Notes: generated by a model from the letters alone, not told the origin. A stretch of DNA of 24,728 nt from DASRTE01 sp035316885 (GCA_035316885.1 DATHII010000096.1:1-24728); one strand, 5' to 3'. Shown: positions 1-7,291, counted from the first letter of the stretch. Program-made: numbers and translations.

Positions 1-472
1 CGGCAGCGGCATCGTCGACCTCTCCCCGGCGGTCGATCCACGCCTGGGAGACCGCGTCCAGGACCTGCCGGAACGACGCCAGACCGTGCGCCGGCCGGGG
101 TGGGAAGTAGGTGCCGGCGTAGAACGGTCGGCCATCGGGCGTGAGGAACGCGGTCATCGGCCATCCGCCCCGACCGGTCAGCGCCTGGACCGCCTCCATG
201 TACACGGCGTCGACGTCTGGCCGCTCCTCGCGGTCGACCTTGACCGCCACGAACCTCGCGTTGAGTTCGGCAGCGGTCGCCTCGTCCTCGAACGACTCGT
301 GCGCCATGACGTGGCACCAGTGGCACGCGGCGTATCCGACACTGAGCAGCACCGGGACGTCGCGCCGGCGCGCCTCGGCGAATGCGTCGTCGCCCCACTC
401 CCACCAGTCCACGGGGTTGTCGGCATGCTGGAGGAGGTACGGGCTGGTCGAGTCCCGTAGCCGGTTAGGCAT
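1..472 (-). CDS. Thioredoxin-fold DUF255 (YyaL/SPATA20-type) protein, 3' part cut by window edge
   Basis: Only the first 157 codons are present; the frame is still open at base 1. The N-terminus is that of DUF255 proteins (spermatogenesis-associated protein 20/YyaL family, normally about 600-700 residues). It reads MPNRLRDSTSPYLLQHADNP, then CHWCHVM with the CxxC pair at C50 and C53, then DREERPDVD and GGWPMTAFLTPDG. The fold of this part is thioredoxin-like; full-length members carry a C-terminal alpha/alpha-barrel that lies outside the window. The biochemical role is unsettled, and a thiol-redox function is inferred from the CxxC motif. The ATG lies 2 nt after the stop of the small membrane protein gene, so it is probably cotranscribed with that gene and mca. 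The same gene order occurs around mca in mycobacteria (Rv1082-Rv1084). Confidence 0.93.
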   Translation of the reverse strand, partial: MPNRLRDSTSPYLLQHADNPVDWWEWGDDAFAEARRRDVPVLLSVGYAACHWCHVMAHESFEDEATAAELNARFVAVKVDREERPDVDAVYMEAVQALTGRGGWPMTAFLTPDGRPFYAGTYFPPRPAHGLASFRQVLDAVSQAWIDRRGEVDDAAA

Positions 473-474
473 GG

Positions 475-717
475 TTACGTGGCCGGGCCGTCGTCGGTCG
501 TGCCGTCGCGCCGCATGCGCTCCGCGTCGGACTGGCCCTCGGCATCGAAGTCGATCCGCCGCAACTGGCGGCGCAGGCTGCGGTAGAGCACGATCAGCGC
601 TGCGCACAGGCCGGCGAACACCAGGAAGCCGAGCAGGCCGGGCCCGATCCCGGATCCGTCGGCGTCGGTGGACGCCGAGCCGCTCGCCGCCATGAGGACG
701 ACCTGGGCAACGCTCAT
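475..717 (-). CDS. Small single-pass membrane protein, unknown function
   Basis: An 80-residue protein. It has a short polar N-terminus, one hydrophobic segment at about residues 27-46, then a basic stretch (RSLRRQLRRIDF) and an acidic, charged tail rich in D, E, R and T. The basic residues after the helix suggest that the C-terminus faces the cytoplasm. I chose the ATG at 717 over an in-frame ATG at 741 because a full AAGGAGG lies 8 nt upstream of 717. It sits between mca and the DUF255 gene, 2 nt before the latter, in the same slot as Rv1083 in M. tuberculosis. Its position suggests cotranscription with mca; I cannot assign a function. Confidence 0.85.
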   Translation of the reverse strand: MSVAQVVLMAASGSASTDADGSGIGPGLLGFLVFAGLCAALIVLYRSLRRQLRRIDFDAEGQSDAERMRRDGTTDDGPAT

Positions 718-725
718 CAGCCGAG

Positions 726-732
726 CCTCCTT
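726..732 (-). promoter_or_regulatory. Strong Shine-Dalgarno (AAGGAGG) deciding the start of the small membrane protein
   Basis: On the minus strand AAGGAGG lies 8 nt before the ATG at 717. It would lie inside the coding region if translation began at the upstream ATG (741), so it favours the shorter protein. Confidence 0.75.
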
Positions 733-775
733 CTGGCCCATCGTCGCACCACCGCGCCGATGTGCCGGGTCAGGG

Positions 776-1639
776 TCAGCGCAGGCCCGCGAAGAGGTCG
801 TCCTCGGGCAGTTCCACCTCGACGAGCGACCGCGCCCTCTCATAGTCCTCGGTGGGCCAGGCCTTCTGGTGGACCTCGAGGGGCACGGCGAACCAGGGTC
901 CTTCCGGATCGATCTGGGTGGCATGAGCCAGCAGCGCGCGGTCGCGGACCGGGAAGTAGTCGGCGCACGGAACCCGGGTGGTGATGCGCCGGTCGTGGGC
1001 CGGATCGGGGGCCCACCCGGCCAGCCGGTCGGTGTACGGCGACTCCAGGCCGCGGCGGAGCATCTCGTCGTGCAACGCCTGCGTCCGTTCGCGGTTGAAG
1101 GCGTGGTGGTAGTAGAGCTTGGGCGGCTGCCAGGGCTCGCCGTGGTCGGGGTACGCGTCGCCGTCGCCGGCTGCGTCGAAGGCCGCCACCGTGACGTTGT
1201 GACACATGACGTGGTCAGGGTGCGGGTAGCCGCCGTTCTCGTCGTAGGTCGTCACGACGTGCGGGCGGAACGTCCGCATCGCCGCGACCAGCGAGGCCGC
1301 CGCCCTGTCGACCGTCTGGAGACCGAAGCAGCCGTCGGGCAGCGGAGGCGGTGGATCGCCCTCGGGGAAACCGGAGTCGACGAAGCCCAGCCAGACCTGT
1401 CCGATCCCCAGGATCCGTCGCGCGGAGGCCATCTCCTGCCGGCGGATGGTGGCGATGTTGGCCAGCACGTCGGGACGGTCCATGTTCGGGTTGAGGATCG
1501 ACCCGCGCTCGCCGCCCGTGCAGGTGACGACGAGGACCTCCACGCCTTCGGCGACGTAGCGCGCGGTCGTCGCTGCGCCCTTGCTCGACTCGTCGTCGGG
1601 ATGGGCGTGCACGTGCATGAGCCGCAGCTGTCCGGGCAC
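776..1639 (-). CDS. mca: Mycothiol S-conjugate amidase Mca
   Basis: Zinc amidase that hydrolyses mycothiol S-conjugates to a mercapturic acid (exported) and GlcN-Ins (recycled); a cytoplasmic detoxification enzyme of actinobacteria. The 287 residues match the usual Mca length of about 290. The LmbE/PIG-L zinc motif AHPDDE is at residues 12-17 (ligands H13 and D16 by analogy with MshB), and YPHPDH ends at H143, the third ligand. The lid-region sequences TGGERGSILNP and NGGYPHPDHVMCHN are typical. It is called Mca rather than the paralogue MshB because of the gene context (mca, small membrane protein, DUF255, with DUF4307 and greA divergent) and the C-terminal half. The start is a GTG with AGAAGG about 6-7 nt upstream. 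It heads a leftward operon with the small membrane protein and DUF255 genes. Confidence 0.95.
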   Translation of the reverse strand: MPGQLRLMHVHAHPDDESSKGAATTARYVAEGVEVLVVTCTGGERGSILNPNMDRPDVLANIATIRRQEMASARRILGIGQVWLGFVDSGFPEGDPPPPLPDGCFGLQTVDRAAASLVAAMRTFRPHVVTTYDENGGYPHPDHVMCHNVTVAAFDAAGDGDAYPDHGEPWQPPKLYYHHAFNRERTQALHDEMLRRGLESPYTDRLAGWAPDPAHDRRITTRVPCADYFPVRDRALLAHATQIDPEGPWFAVPLEVHQKAWPTEDYERARSLVEVELPEDDLFAGLR

Positions 1640-1747
1640 CGGTCACCTTCTTCCGGGATTCCGCTCGACCTGGCCGCGGGTCGGGCCAGAGCGTCGAGAG
1701 ACAATGGTGCCCGACCGTGTCCGCCGCTCCATCCGGGAGCCCGCACC

Positions 1748-2146
1748 GTGACCACGCCCATGGCTCGCCCGGCCGACCGCTACGGCGACCGGTCCCCCGG
1801 TCGGCTGCGCTGGGTGTGGCTCACCGTCGCTGGCGTGCTCGTGGTCGTTGCTGCGAGCTGGTGGATCCTGCGGGCGGCGAGCGACCCCGTACGCGGCAGC
1901 CTGGTCGGCTGGGAGGATCCCGCGGGCGGTGTCCTGACCGCGACCGTCGAGGTTGTTCGACCTCACGGCGTCGCCGTCACCTGCGATCTCGTGGCGGTGG
2001 ACCTGAGACGGGTGGTGGTCGGCCAGACCAGCGTCGACGTCGCGCCGGGCGGCGATCGACGGGTGCTCGTCCGGGCAGACATCCCGCTCGAGGCCGACGC
2101 CGTCGCCCCGCAACTGCGGGGATGCGTCGCGGTCGACGACGGCTGA
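1748..2146 (+). CDS. DUF4307 membrane-anchored protein
   Basis: A 132-residue protein divergent from mca. A short basic cytoplasmic tail is followed by one membrane helix (about residues 22-43, rich in V, A and W) and an extracytoplasmic beta-rich domain with two cysteines (C79, C126) that could form a disulfide. This is the architecture of actinobacterial DUF4307 proteins, the equivalent of Rv1081c, found next to greA. The start is a GTG with GGGAG 8 nt upstream; an in-frame ATG 12 nt later is a possible alternative. It is 140 nt upstream of greA on the same strand. The function is unknown. The 108-nt divergent gap to mca must hold promoters for both genes, but I see no convincing -35/-10 pair beyond a weak GACAAT near 1698. 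Confidence 0.85.
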   Translation: MTTPMARPADRYGDRSPGRLRWVWLTVAGVLVVVAASWWILRAASDPVRGSLVGWEDPAGGVLTATVEVVRPHGVAVTCDLVAVDLRRVVVGQTSVDVAPGGDRRVLVRADIPLEADAVAPQLRGCVAVDDG

Positions 2147-2177
2147 CCTGCCTGAATCGCTCGGCACCCGGTTCTGT

Positions 2178-2186
2178 TGGTAGCCT
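2178..2186 (+). promoter_or_regulatory. Candidate extended -10 promoter for greA (TGG-TAGCCT)
   Basis: TGGTAGCCT has a TG-n extension followed by a TAG-N-N-T hexamer. It would give a leader of about 95 nt before greA. No good -35 is visible, as is common for actinobacterial housekeeping promoters. Confidence 0.4.
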
Positions 2187-2286
2187 TGTCGATTCCACCA
2201 CCGACCACCCATCCGGGCGCAGGTCCGGTGGCCGACCGCATCCCGTGCCGGCCGCCAGATGAACCACGTATCAAGGAGCAGATGCC

Positions 2287-2793
2287 GTGACCTCGACGAG
2301 CGACAACGTCGCCTGGCTGACCCAGGACGGCTACGACCGACTCCGCGCCGAGCTCGAGCACCTCATGGGCCCCGCCCGCACCGAGATCTCCAAGCGGATC
2401 GAAGCCTCGCGTTCCGAGGGTGACCTGTCCGAGAACGGCGGCTACCACGCCGCCAAGGAGGAGCAGGGCAAGCAGGAGGCCCGCATCCGCCAGCTCCAGC
2501 AGCTACTCCAGCGGGCCAAGGTCGGCGAGATCCCACCCGACGACGGCGTGGTAGAGCCCGGCATGATCGTGGAGATCCGCTTCGCCGGTGACGAGGAGAC
2601 CGAGAAGTTCCTGCTCGGCTCGCGCGAACTGCTGGCCTTGGACGAGTCGGTCGAGATCGAGGTCTACTCGCCGCAGTCGCCGCTGGGTGCCGCCATCAAT
2701 GGCAAGAAGGCCGGCGACACCGCCTCGTACGAGACCCCGAACGGGCAGGCCGTCGAGGTCGAGATCATCGGCGCCCACCCGTACACGGTCTGA
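2287..2793 (+). CDS. greA: Transcription elongation factor GreA
   Basis: Binds RNA polymerase through the secondary channel and stimulates transcript cleavage, rescuing backtracked complexes. It is 168 residues, slightly longer than the E. coli protein, as in other actinobacteria. The N-terminal coiled coil spans about residues 10-80. The tip motif SEGDLSENGGYHAAKEEQ carries the acidic pair D46 and E49, equivalent to D41 and E44 of E. coli GreA, which coordinate the catalytic metal. The C-terminal FKBP-like domain (about 90-165) contains YSPQSPLGAAINGKKAGD. The start is a GTG with AAGGAG 8 nt upstream. The gene is convergent with the ABC permease gene, with 63 nt between the stops. Confidence 0.97.
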   Translation: MTSTSDNVAWLTQDGYDRLRAELEHLMGPARTEISKRIEASRSEGDLSENGGYHAAKEEQGKQEARIRQLQQLLQRAKVGEIPPDDGVVEPGMIVEIRFAGDEETEKFLLGSRELLALDESVEIEVYSPQSPLGAAINGKKAGDTASYETPNGQAVEVEIIGAHPYTV

Positions 2794-2856
2794 GGCCCAT
2801 GGGCCCAGCGAGCATGAGCTGAGCCCGTCGCGCAGGCCGCCGTCGGATCGCTCACC

Positions 2857-3708
2857 TCACTTCGTGGTGGCGGCCTTGTACTTGCGGATCGCCAGCGGCG
2901 CGAAAATACCGGTGATGATCACGACCCAGATCAGCGACAGCAGGACCGGGTTCTGGCTGGGGAAGTTGTCCGACGCGAACGGGTTCGGGTTGCCGAACAG
3001 GTCGCGGCATGCAGCGACGAACGCGCTGATCGGGTTCCACTCGGCCACCGGCTGCAGCCAGTCGGGCATTGACGGCGTCGGCACGAACGCGTTCGACAGG
3101 AAGACGACCGGGAACAGCCAGATCAGGCCGGCCGACGCGGCCACCTGCGGGCTGCCCACCGACAGGCCGATCAGGGCGCCCACCCAGAGCATCGAGAAGG
3201 CGAAGAGCAGGAGCAGGCCGACGGCGGCGAGGAAGCTCGGGATCCCGTTGTGGAATCGCCAGCCGACGATGAACCCGCACAAGATCATGATGACCAGGAC
3301 GATCGCCTGGTTGGCCATGTCGGCGACGACCCGGCCGGCGATGACGCCCGATCGGGCCATCGGCAACGATCGGAACCGGTCGATCAGCCCCTTGTGCATG
3401 TCGTCGGCGAGTCCGACGCTCGCCGGTGCGACCGCGAAGGCCATGGTCTGGACGAAGATGCCGGCCATCAGGTACTCGCGGTAGGCCAATGGTTCGCCCT
3501 CGAAGCCCGGCACGGGAATGGCGCCACCGAAGACGTACGCGAACAGCAGCACGAACATGATCGGCTGGATGAACATGTAGATCTGGGTGTCGGGCACCCG
3601 CCAGCCGCCGCGGATGTTCCGCCACGCGACGACCATCGTGTCGCGGAAGGCCGACCCCGGCCCACCGGTCGGCGCGACACTCGTGGGCTCGAGCGTGGTC
3701 CTGGTCAC
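2857..3708 (-). CDS. ABC-2 type exporter permease (DrrB-like)
   Basis: A 283-residue integral membrane protein, the permease partner of the ATPase encoded just upstream. After a cytoplasmic N-terminus of about 45 residues it shows an ABC-2 membrane domain of about six helices, with hydrophobic runs such as YMFIQPIMFVLLFAYVFGG, AIVLVIMILCGFIVGW and FLAAVGLLLLFAFSMLWVGA. It also has the family's RFRSLPMARS loop and a WNPISAF motif before the last helix. It starts at a GTG that overlaps the ATPase stop by 4 nt (GTGA), with GGGAGGA in front, so translation is coupled. The family (daunorubicin DrrAB, antibiotic and lipid exporters) suggests export of a hydrophobic compound. The substrate cannot be inferred. 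It is the last gene of the four-gene operon. Confidence 0.93.
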   Translation of the reverse strand: MTRTTLEPTSVAPTGGPGSAFRDTMVVAWRNIRGGWRVPDTQIYMFIQPIMFVLLFAYVFGGAIPVPGFEGEPLAYREYLMAGIFVQTMAFAVAPASVGLADDMHKGLIDRFRSLPMARSGVIAGRVVADMANQAIVLVIMILCGFIVGWRFHNGIPSFLAAVGLLLLFAFSMLWVGALIGLSVGSPQVAASAGLIWLFPVVFLSNAFVPTPSMPDWLQPVAEWNPISAFVAACRDLFGNPNPFASDNFPSQNPVLLSLIWVVIITGIFAPLAIRKYKAATTK

Positions 3709-4709
3709 GTGGTCCTCCCGGATGCGAGCTTCTCCGCAGGAGCGGCGTCGTCTGTGTCGTCCTCGGCGTGATGGCCGGTCAACTCGAGGAAGACGTCGTC
3801 GAGGGTCGGCCGGCGCAGCGCGATGTCGTCGATGACGATGTCGGCCTCGTCCAGGTCGCGGATCACCAGCACCAGCCCCTTGGAGCCCTGGCTGGTCGGC
3901 ACCGTGAGCCGGCGCATCTTGGTGTCCACCACGCACTGGCCGTCGCTGCCCCGGTTGAGAATCTCCTCCGCCCGCGCGAGCCCGGCCGGGTCGTGGATGA
4001 TGACCTCGATCCGTTCGCCGCCCACCTGGGCCTTGAGCTCGTCGGCCGTGCCCTCGGCGATGATCACTCCTCGGTCGATGACGACGATCCGGTCGGCCAG
4101 CGCGTCGGCCTCCTCGAGATACTGCGTGGTGAGCAGGATCGTCGAGCCTTCCCGGGCCCGCTCGCGGATGACGTCCCACAGGTCGAGGCGGCTCCCCGGG
4201 TCGAGTCCGGTGGTCGGTTCGTCGAGGAAGAGCACCTCGGGGTGCGTGATGAGGCTGCCGGCCAGGTCGAGCCGGCGACGCATGCCGCCGGAATAGGTCT
4301 TGGCGACGCGGTCGGCTGCGTCGGCGAGCCCGAACTGCTCGAGCAGCTCACCGGCCCGCTGCGTTGCGTCGGCGCTGGGGAGCTGGTAGAGCCGCCCGAA
4401 CAGCCACAGGTTCTCGCGGCCGGTGAGGTTCTCGTCGATCGCCGCGAACTGCCCGGACAGCCCGATCCGGGCGCGAACCGCCTGCGGCTCGGCCACGACG
4501 TCGTGGCCGGCAACCACGGCCTTGCCCGCATCGGGTCGGAGCAACGTGGTCAGCATCCGCACCGTCGTGGTCTTCCCGGCACCGTTGGGCCCCAACAGCC
4601 CGACCACACTGCCCTTCGGCACCAACAGGTCGATGCCGGCGACGGCCTTGACGGCCTTGTCGCCAGACCCGAAGGTCTTGACCAGGCCTTCGGCGATGAT
4701 CGCGTTCAC
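3705..4709 (-). CDS. ABC exporter ATPase (DrrA-like) with DUF4162 C-terminus
   Basis: The nucleotide-binding subunit, 334 residues. Walker A is GPNGAGKT at residues 40-47, the Q-loop region is RIGLSGQF, the signature YSGGMRRRLDLA is at 139-150, Walker B with catalytic glutamate VLFLDEPTTGLD is at 159-170, and the H-loop region follows TTQYLEEAD. The last 90 or so residues, ending RRPTLDDVFLELTG, are the DUF4162 extension typical of DrrA-type exporters. It starts at a GTG that overlaps the DUF2089 stop by 4 nt (GTGA), with GGGAGGGAAG in front. With the following permease it should form a homodimeric or 2+2 half-transporter in the cytoplasmic membrane. Its fusion by overlap to a regulator gene suggests co-production with its own regulator. 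Confidence 0.95.
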   Translation of the reverse strand: MNAIIAEGLVKTFGSGDKAVKAVAGIDLLVPKGSVVGLLGPNGAGKTTTVRMLTTLLRPDAGKAVVAGHDVVAEPQAVRARIGLSGQFAAIDENLTGRENLWLFGRLYQLPSADATQRAGELLEQFGLADAADRVAKTYSGGMRRRLDLAGSLITHPEVLFLDEPTTGLDPGSRLDLWDVIRERAREGSTILLTTQYLEEADALADRIVVIDRGVIIAEGTADELKAQVGGERIEVIIHDPAGLARAEEILNRGSDGQCVVDTKMRRLTVPTSQGSKGLVLVIRDLDEADIVIDDIALRRPTLDDVFLELTGHHAEDDTDDAAPAEKLASGRTT

Positions 4710-5176
4710 GGTGTCTTCCCTCCCTCGTCGAGGTCGTCGGCGCGCATGGCAGCCGGATCTGACAGCCCCGGGGCCGCGACGTTCAGCAGCGCGCTCGCCT
4801 CGTCGAGGTCGAGCTCTCCGGATGCCAGCCGACGTAGGACGTCTTCGCGGCTCGCCGTGGCCGCGTGAGCATGTCCGTCGTGGTCCGCGTGCACCTCCAG
4901 CCCCAGTCGCCCGAGCATCTCCCCGAAGCGCTGGCGCGCCGTCGGATAGCTGACCCCCAGATCGCGGGCCAGCTCTCTCATATTCCCGCGGGAGACCAGG
5001 AAGGTGCGAAGGATTTGCCGATCCTGTTCGCCGAGAGCGCAGTAGGGGCAGGACGCGAACCGCCCCGACAGTTCGCTGCCGCAGGACGGGCAGCCGAGGC
5101 GGGTGATGTGGAGCTCGTCGCCGCAGACTGGACAGCTGCGTGGTGGGAGGTGCGGCGCCGAGGCGCCGCCGTTCAC
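4706..5176 (-). CDS. DUF2089 zinc-ribbon/HTH putative regulator
   Basis: A 156-residue protein with three CxxC pairs at C15/C18, C29/C32 and C43/C46, a zinc-ribbon arrangement. A helix-turn-helix at about residues 52-95 includes GNMRELARDLGVSYPTARQR, as in DUF2089 proteins, whose HTH resembles sigma-factor or TrfA-like domains. A histidine-rich linker (H96, H99, H102, H104) follows. The C-terminal helical element at 111-133 (GELDLDEASALL) resembles the N-terminus of the protein encoded just upstream. It starts at a GTG overlapping the previous stop (GTGA), with AAGG about 9 nt upstream. I infer a DNA-binding regulator of its own operon; family members are uncharacterised as far as I know. Metal response is possible but unproven. 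Confidence 0.85.
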   Translation of the reverse strand: MNGGASAPHLPPRSCPVCGDELHITRLGCPSCGSELSGRFASCPYCALGEQDRQILRTFLVSRGNMRELARDLGVSYPTARQRFGEMLGRLGLEVHADHDGHAHAATASREDVLRRLASGELDLDEASALLNVAAPGLSDPAAMRADDLDEGGKTP

Positions 5177-6006
5177 GCCGCGGCCTTCACTGTGGCGCTG
5201 CCCATCACGACCTCGACGTCGACCTCGCCGGCACCGGTGCCCACCACGAGGTCGCGGTTACGGCCGCGGCCGTGCCGCTCGGGCTCGGTGACGAAGCGGC
5301 CGAGCTGGACGTCCGAGCGCACCCGCACGTCGGATCCGGGAAGCAGTGTCAACTGCAGGGAGCCGGACTCGCAGCGCAGTCGCGACCGCCCACGGTCAAG
5401 CAGCGCCTCGACCTGCGCGGACCCCGCCTGGACGAGCAGGTCGAACGGGCTCTCGGCGCCCCTGACCCGCAACGACCCGGCCGTCACGCGCACGTGATCG
5501 AGCGCCTTGGCGCCCTCGACCTGCAGCGACCCGGCGATGACCTCGACGCCGACTGCGAGGTCGGGGCGAACCCGGACGCGCATCTCGAGGGCTTGTCCCA
5601 GGCCGTGCTGCACGCGGTCGGCCACCTCGCGCCACCTGCCACCGGACAACAACGTGAAGGCGTCGTCGGTCGGGATCGGATCGACCTCGCCGGCGATGAT
5701 CAGCGTGCTGCCCTCACGCCGGACGTGGTGAGGGCCGTCGACGGCGTACGTGGCAACCGACGGGTCGCCGACGACCCGGACCCGTCGCGAGGTTGCGCGC
5801 ACCAGGACGCGCTCGATGTCGGGCACCGCGGGGGGCGGGGCGGCGCGGCCGGACGGCTCGCCGGCAGCAGCCGCCGCGGATGCTGCTCGGGCGGGCTCGT
5901 CGGCGGTGTCTTCGGCCACTGCTTCGAGCAGCCTCGCCGCCTCGGCCGGATCGAGGCGACCGGCGGCGACGTCTTCGAGGATCTGACGGGTGCTTGGTTC
6001 ACTCAT
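5173..6006 (-). CDS. SHOCT-like N-terminus plus DUF4097-like beta-repeat protein
   Basis: A 277-residue protein and first gene of the operon. Residues 8-30 form a short helical element (ILEDVAAGRLDPAEAARLL) of the SHOCT-like kind often attached to DUF2089 or DUF4097 proteins. An alanine/proline-rich linker (about 31-62) follows, then an all-beta domain to the end. That domain contains repeated turns AGSLQV (158), AGSLRV (176), AGSAQV (194), SGSLQL (214) and MGSATV (268); the first three are exactly 18 residues apart. This looks like a short beta-solenoid, as proposed for DUF4097 'putative adhesin' proteins. There is no signal peptide or membrane segment, so it is probably cytoplasmic. The ATG has AGGATGG in front. 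The function is unknown; I infer a partner or sensor for DUF2089 and the exporter. Confidence 0.82.
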   Translation of the reverse strand: MSEPSTRQILEDVAAGRLDPAEAARLLEAVAEDTADEPARAASAAAAAGEPSGRAAPPPAVPDIERVLVRATSRRVRVVGDPSVATYAVDGPHHVRREGSTLIIAGEVDPIPTDDAFTLLSGGRWREVADRVQHGLGQALEMRVRVRPDLAVGVEVIAGSLQVEGAKALDHVRVTAGSLRVRGAESPFDLLVQAGSAQVEALLDRGRSRLRCESGSLQLTLLPGSDVRVRSDVQLGRFVTEPERHGRGRNRDLVVGTGAGEVDVEVVMGSATVKAAA

Positions 6007-6025
6007 GGGCCCATCCTGAGTGTTG

Positions 6026-6064
6026 ATTTGCCAATCCGTCAAGCGAACTTTCTGATCCGACAAG
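6026..6064 (-). repeat. Two near-identical direct repeats, 21 bp apart, upstream of the DUF2089/ABC operon
   Basis: On the minus strand the units begin CTTGTCGGAT (6064-6055) and CTTGACGGAT (6043-6034). They match at 14 of 18 positions and repeat with a 21-bp period, two helical turns, so both face the same side of the DNA. They lie in the 64-nt gap between the ilvA stop and the operon's ATG, 20-58 nt upstream of the start. This is the expected place and geometry for a regulator's operator; the DUF2089 protein is the obvious candidate. TTGACG within the second unit could also serve as a -35, though no good -10 follows. Confidence 0.6.
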
Positions 6065-6070
6065 TCTTGA

Positions 6071-7291
6071 CTACTCGATCGACAACGGATACCCCGCCTT
6101 GCGGAGACACGACAGCACTCGAGCGCGGTGCTCGGGACCGCGGGTCTCGACCTGGAGAGCGACCTCGACCTCGTCGACGTGCAGCTGGGCTCCGGTTCGT
6201 TCGTGGACGACGTCGAGCACGTTGGCATCGACAGCGGCCAACTCGCCCAGCAGCCTGGCCAACGCTCCGGGGCGGTCGGGGATCCGCACGCGGAAGGACA
6301 GGTAGCGCCCGGTGGCCGCCATGCCGTGCCGAATCACCCGGAGGAGCAACAGCGGATCGACGTTGCCGCCGGACAGGACGGCCACGACCGGCGGTTCGAA
6401 CGCCGTCGGCTCGGCCAGCAGAGCGGCCACGGCGGCCGCGCCCGCCGGCTCCACGACGAGCTTGGCCCGTTCCAGCAGCAGCACCAGCGCTCGCGAGAGC
6501 CAGTTCTCGCTGACCGTGACGACGTCGTCGACGAACTCTCGGACCAGCGCGAACGGGACGTCGCCCGGGCAGGCCACGGCGATCCCGTCGGCCATCGTCG
6601 TCATAGCCTCGATCGTGACCGGCCGGCCGGCCGCCAGCGATCCCGGATATGCCGCCGCCCCACCGGCCTGGACGCCGACGACCCGGACGTCCGGCCGTGC
6701 GTCCTTGACCGCGAGGGCGATCCCGGCGAGCAGCCCACCACCACCGGTGCTCACGAGGATCGTGCGGACCTCGGGGCACTCCTGCAGGATCTCCAGGCCG
6801 ACGGTTCCCTGGCCGGCGACGATGTCGGGGTGGTCGAACGGGTGGATCAGCACTGCTCCGGTCTCCGCCGCGAACTCCGCGGCCGCCACGAGCGATTCGT
6901 CGACTGTCGCGCCGGCGAAGCGGACATCCGCCCCGTACGCACGGGTCGCCTTCTCCTTGACGATCGGCGCCCCTTCCGGCATGAACACGGTCGCCTTCGC
7001 GCCGAGCATGTTCGCCGCGAGGGCGACGCCCTGCGCGTGGTTTCCCGCACTGGCTGCGACGACCCCCCGAGCGCGCTCCTCGTCGCTGAGCCGGGCGATG
7101 CGGACGTACGCCCCGCGGATCTTGAACGAGCCTGCGCGCTGGAGGTTCTCGCACTTGAGATGGACCGGTCCGCCGACGACTCCGGCCAGCCAGCGCGACA
7201 CCTCCAGCGGCGTCGGGCGGACGACGTCGCGGAGGAGCTCACGGGCGGCTTGGACGTCGGCCGGGGTCACCGGCGGCGTGCTGGTAGGCAC
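6071..7291 (-). CDS. ilvA: Threonine ammonia-lyase with C-terminal ACT domain
   Basis: PLP enzyme that deaminates L-threonine to 2-oxobutyrate and ammonia; 406 residues. The PLP lysine is K57 in AGSFKIRGAY, the phosphate-binding loop is STGGGGLLAG (181-190), and SGGN at 307-310 contacts the cofactor. Residues about 330-406 form one ACT domain (SFRVRIPDRPGALARLLGEL). One ACT and this length fit the TdcB-like/short threonine dehydratase class rather than the two-ACT biosynthetic IlvA of E. coli, so the symbol is approximate. The GTG at 7291 has no Shine-Dalgarno; a weak GACACT 6 nt upstream would fit a leaderless transcript. Divergent from marR. A link to metB/cbs (2-oxobutyrate, threonine/methionine balance) is possible but indirect. 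Confidence 0.93.
   Translation of the reverse strand: MPTSTPPVTPADVQAARELLRDVVRPTPLEVSRWLAGVVGGPVHLKCENLQRAGSFKIRGAYVRIARLSDEERARGVVAASAGNHAQGVALAANMLGAKATVFMPEGAPIVKEKATRAYGADVRFAGATVDESLVAAAEFAAETGAVLIHPFDHPDIVAGQGTVGLEILQECPEVRTILVSTGGGGLLAGIALAVKDARPDVRVVGVQAGGAAAYPGSLAAGRPVTIEAMTTMADGIAVACPGDVPFALVREFVDDVVTVSENWLSRALVLLLERAKLVVEPAGAAAVAALLAEPTAFEPPVVAVLSGGNVDPLLLLRVIRHGMAATGRYLSFRVRIPDRPGALARLLGELAAVDANVLDVVHERTGAQLHVDEVEVALQVETRGPEHRARVLSCLRKAGYPLSIE

Noticed and set aside
668..1747. An N-terminal extension of the DUF4307 frame
   Set aside because: It lies antisense to mca and has no domain; a GTG with a Shine-Dalgarno at 1748 gives the normal family length.
2794..2805. GGCCCATGGGCC palindrome just after greA as a terminator
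   Set aside because: With a minimal loop only a 4-bp stem can form, there is no T-run, and such palindromes are frequent at this GC content.
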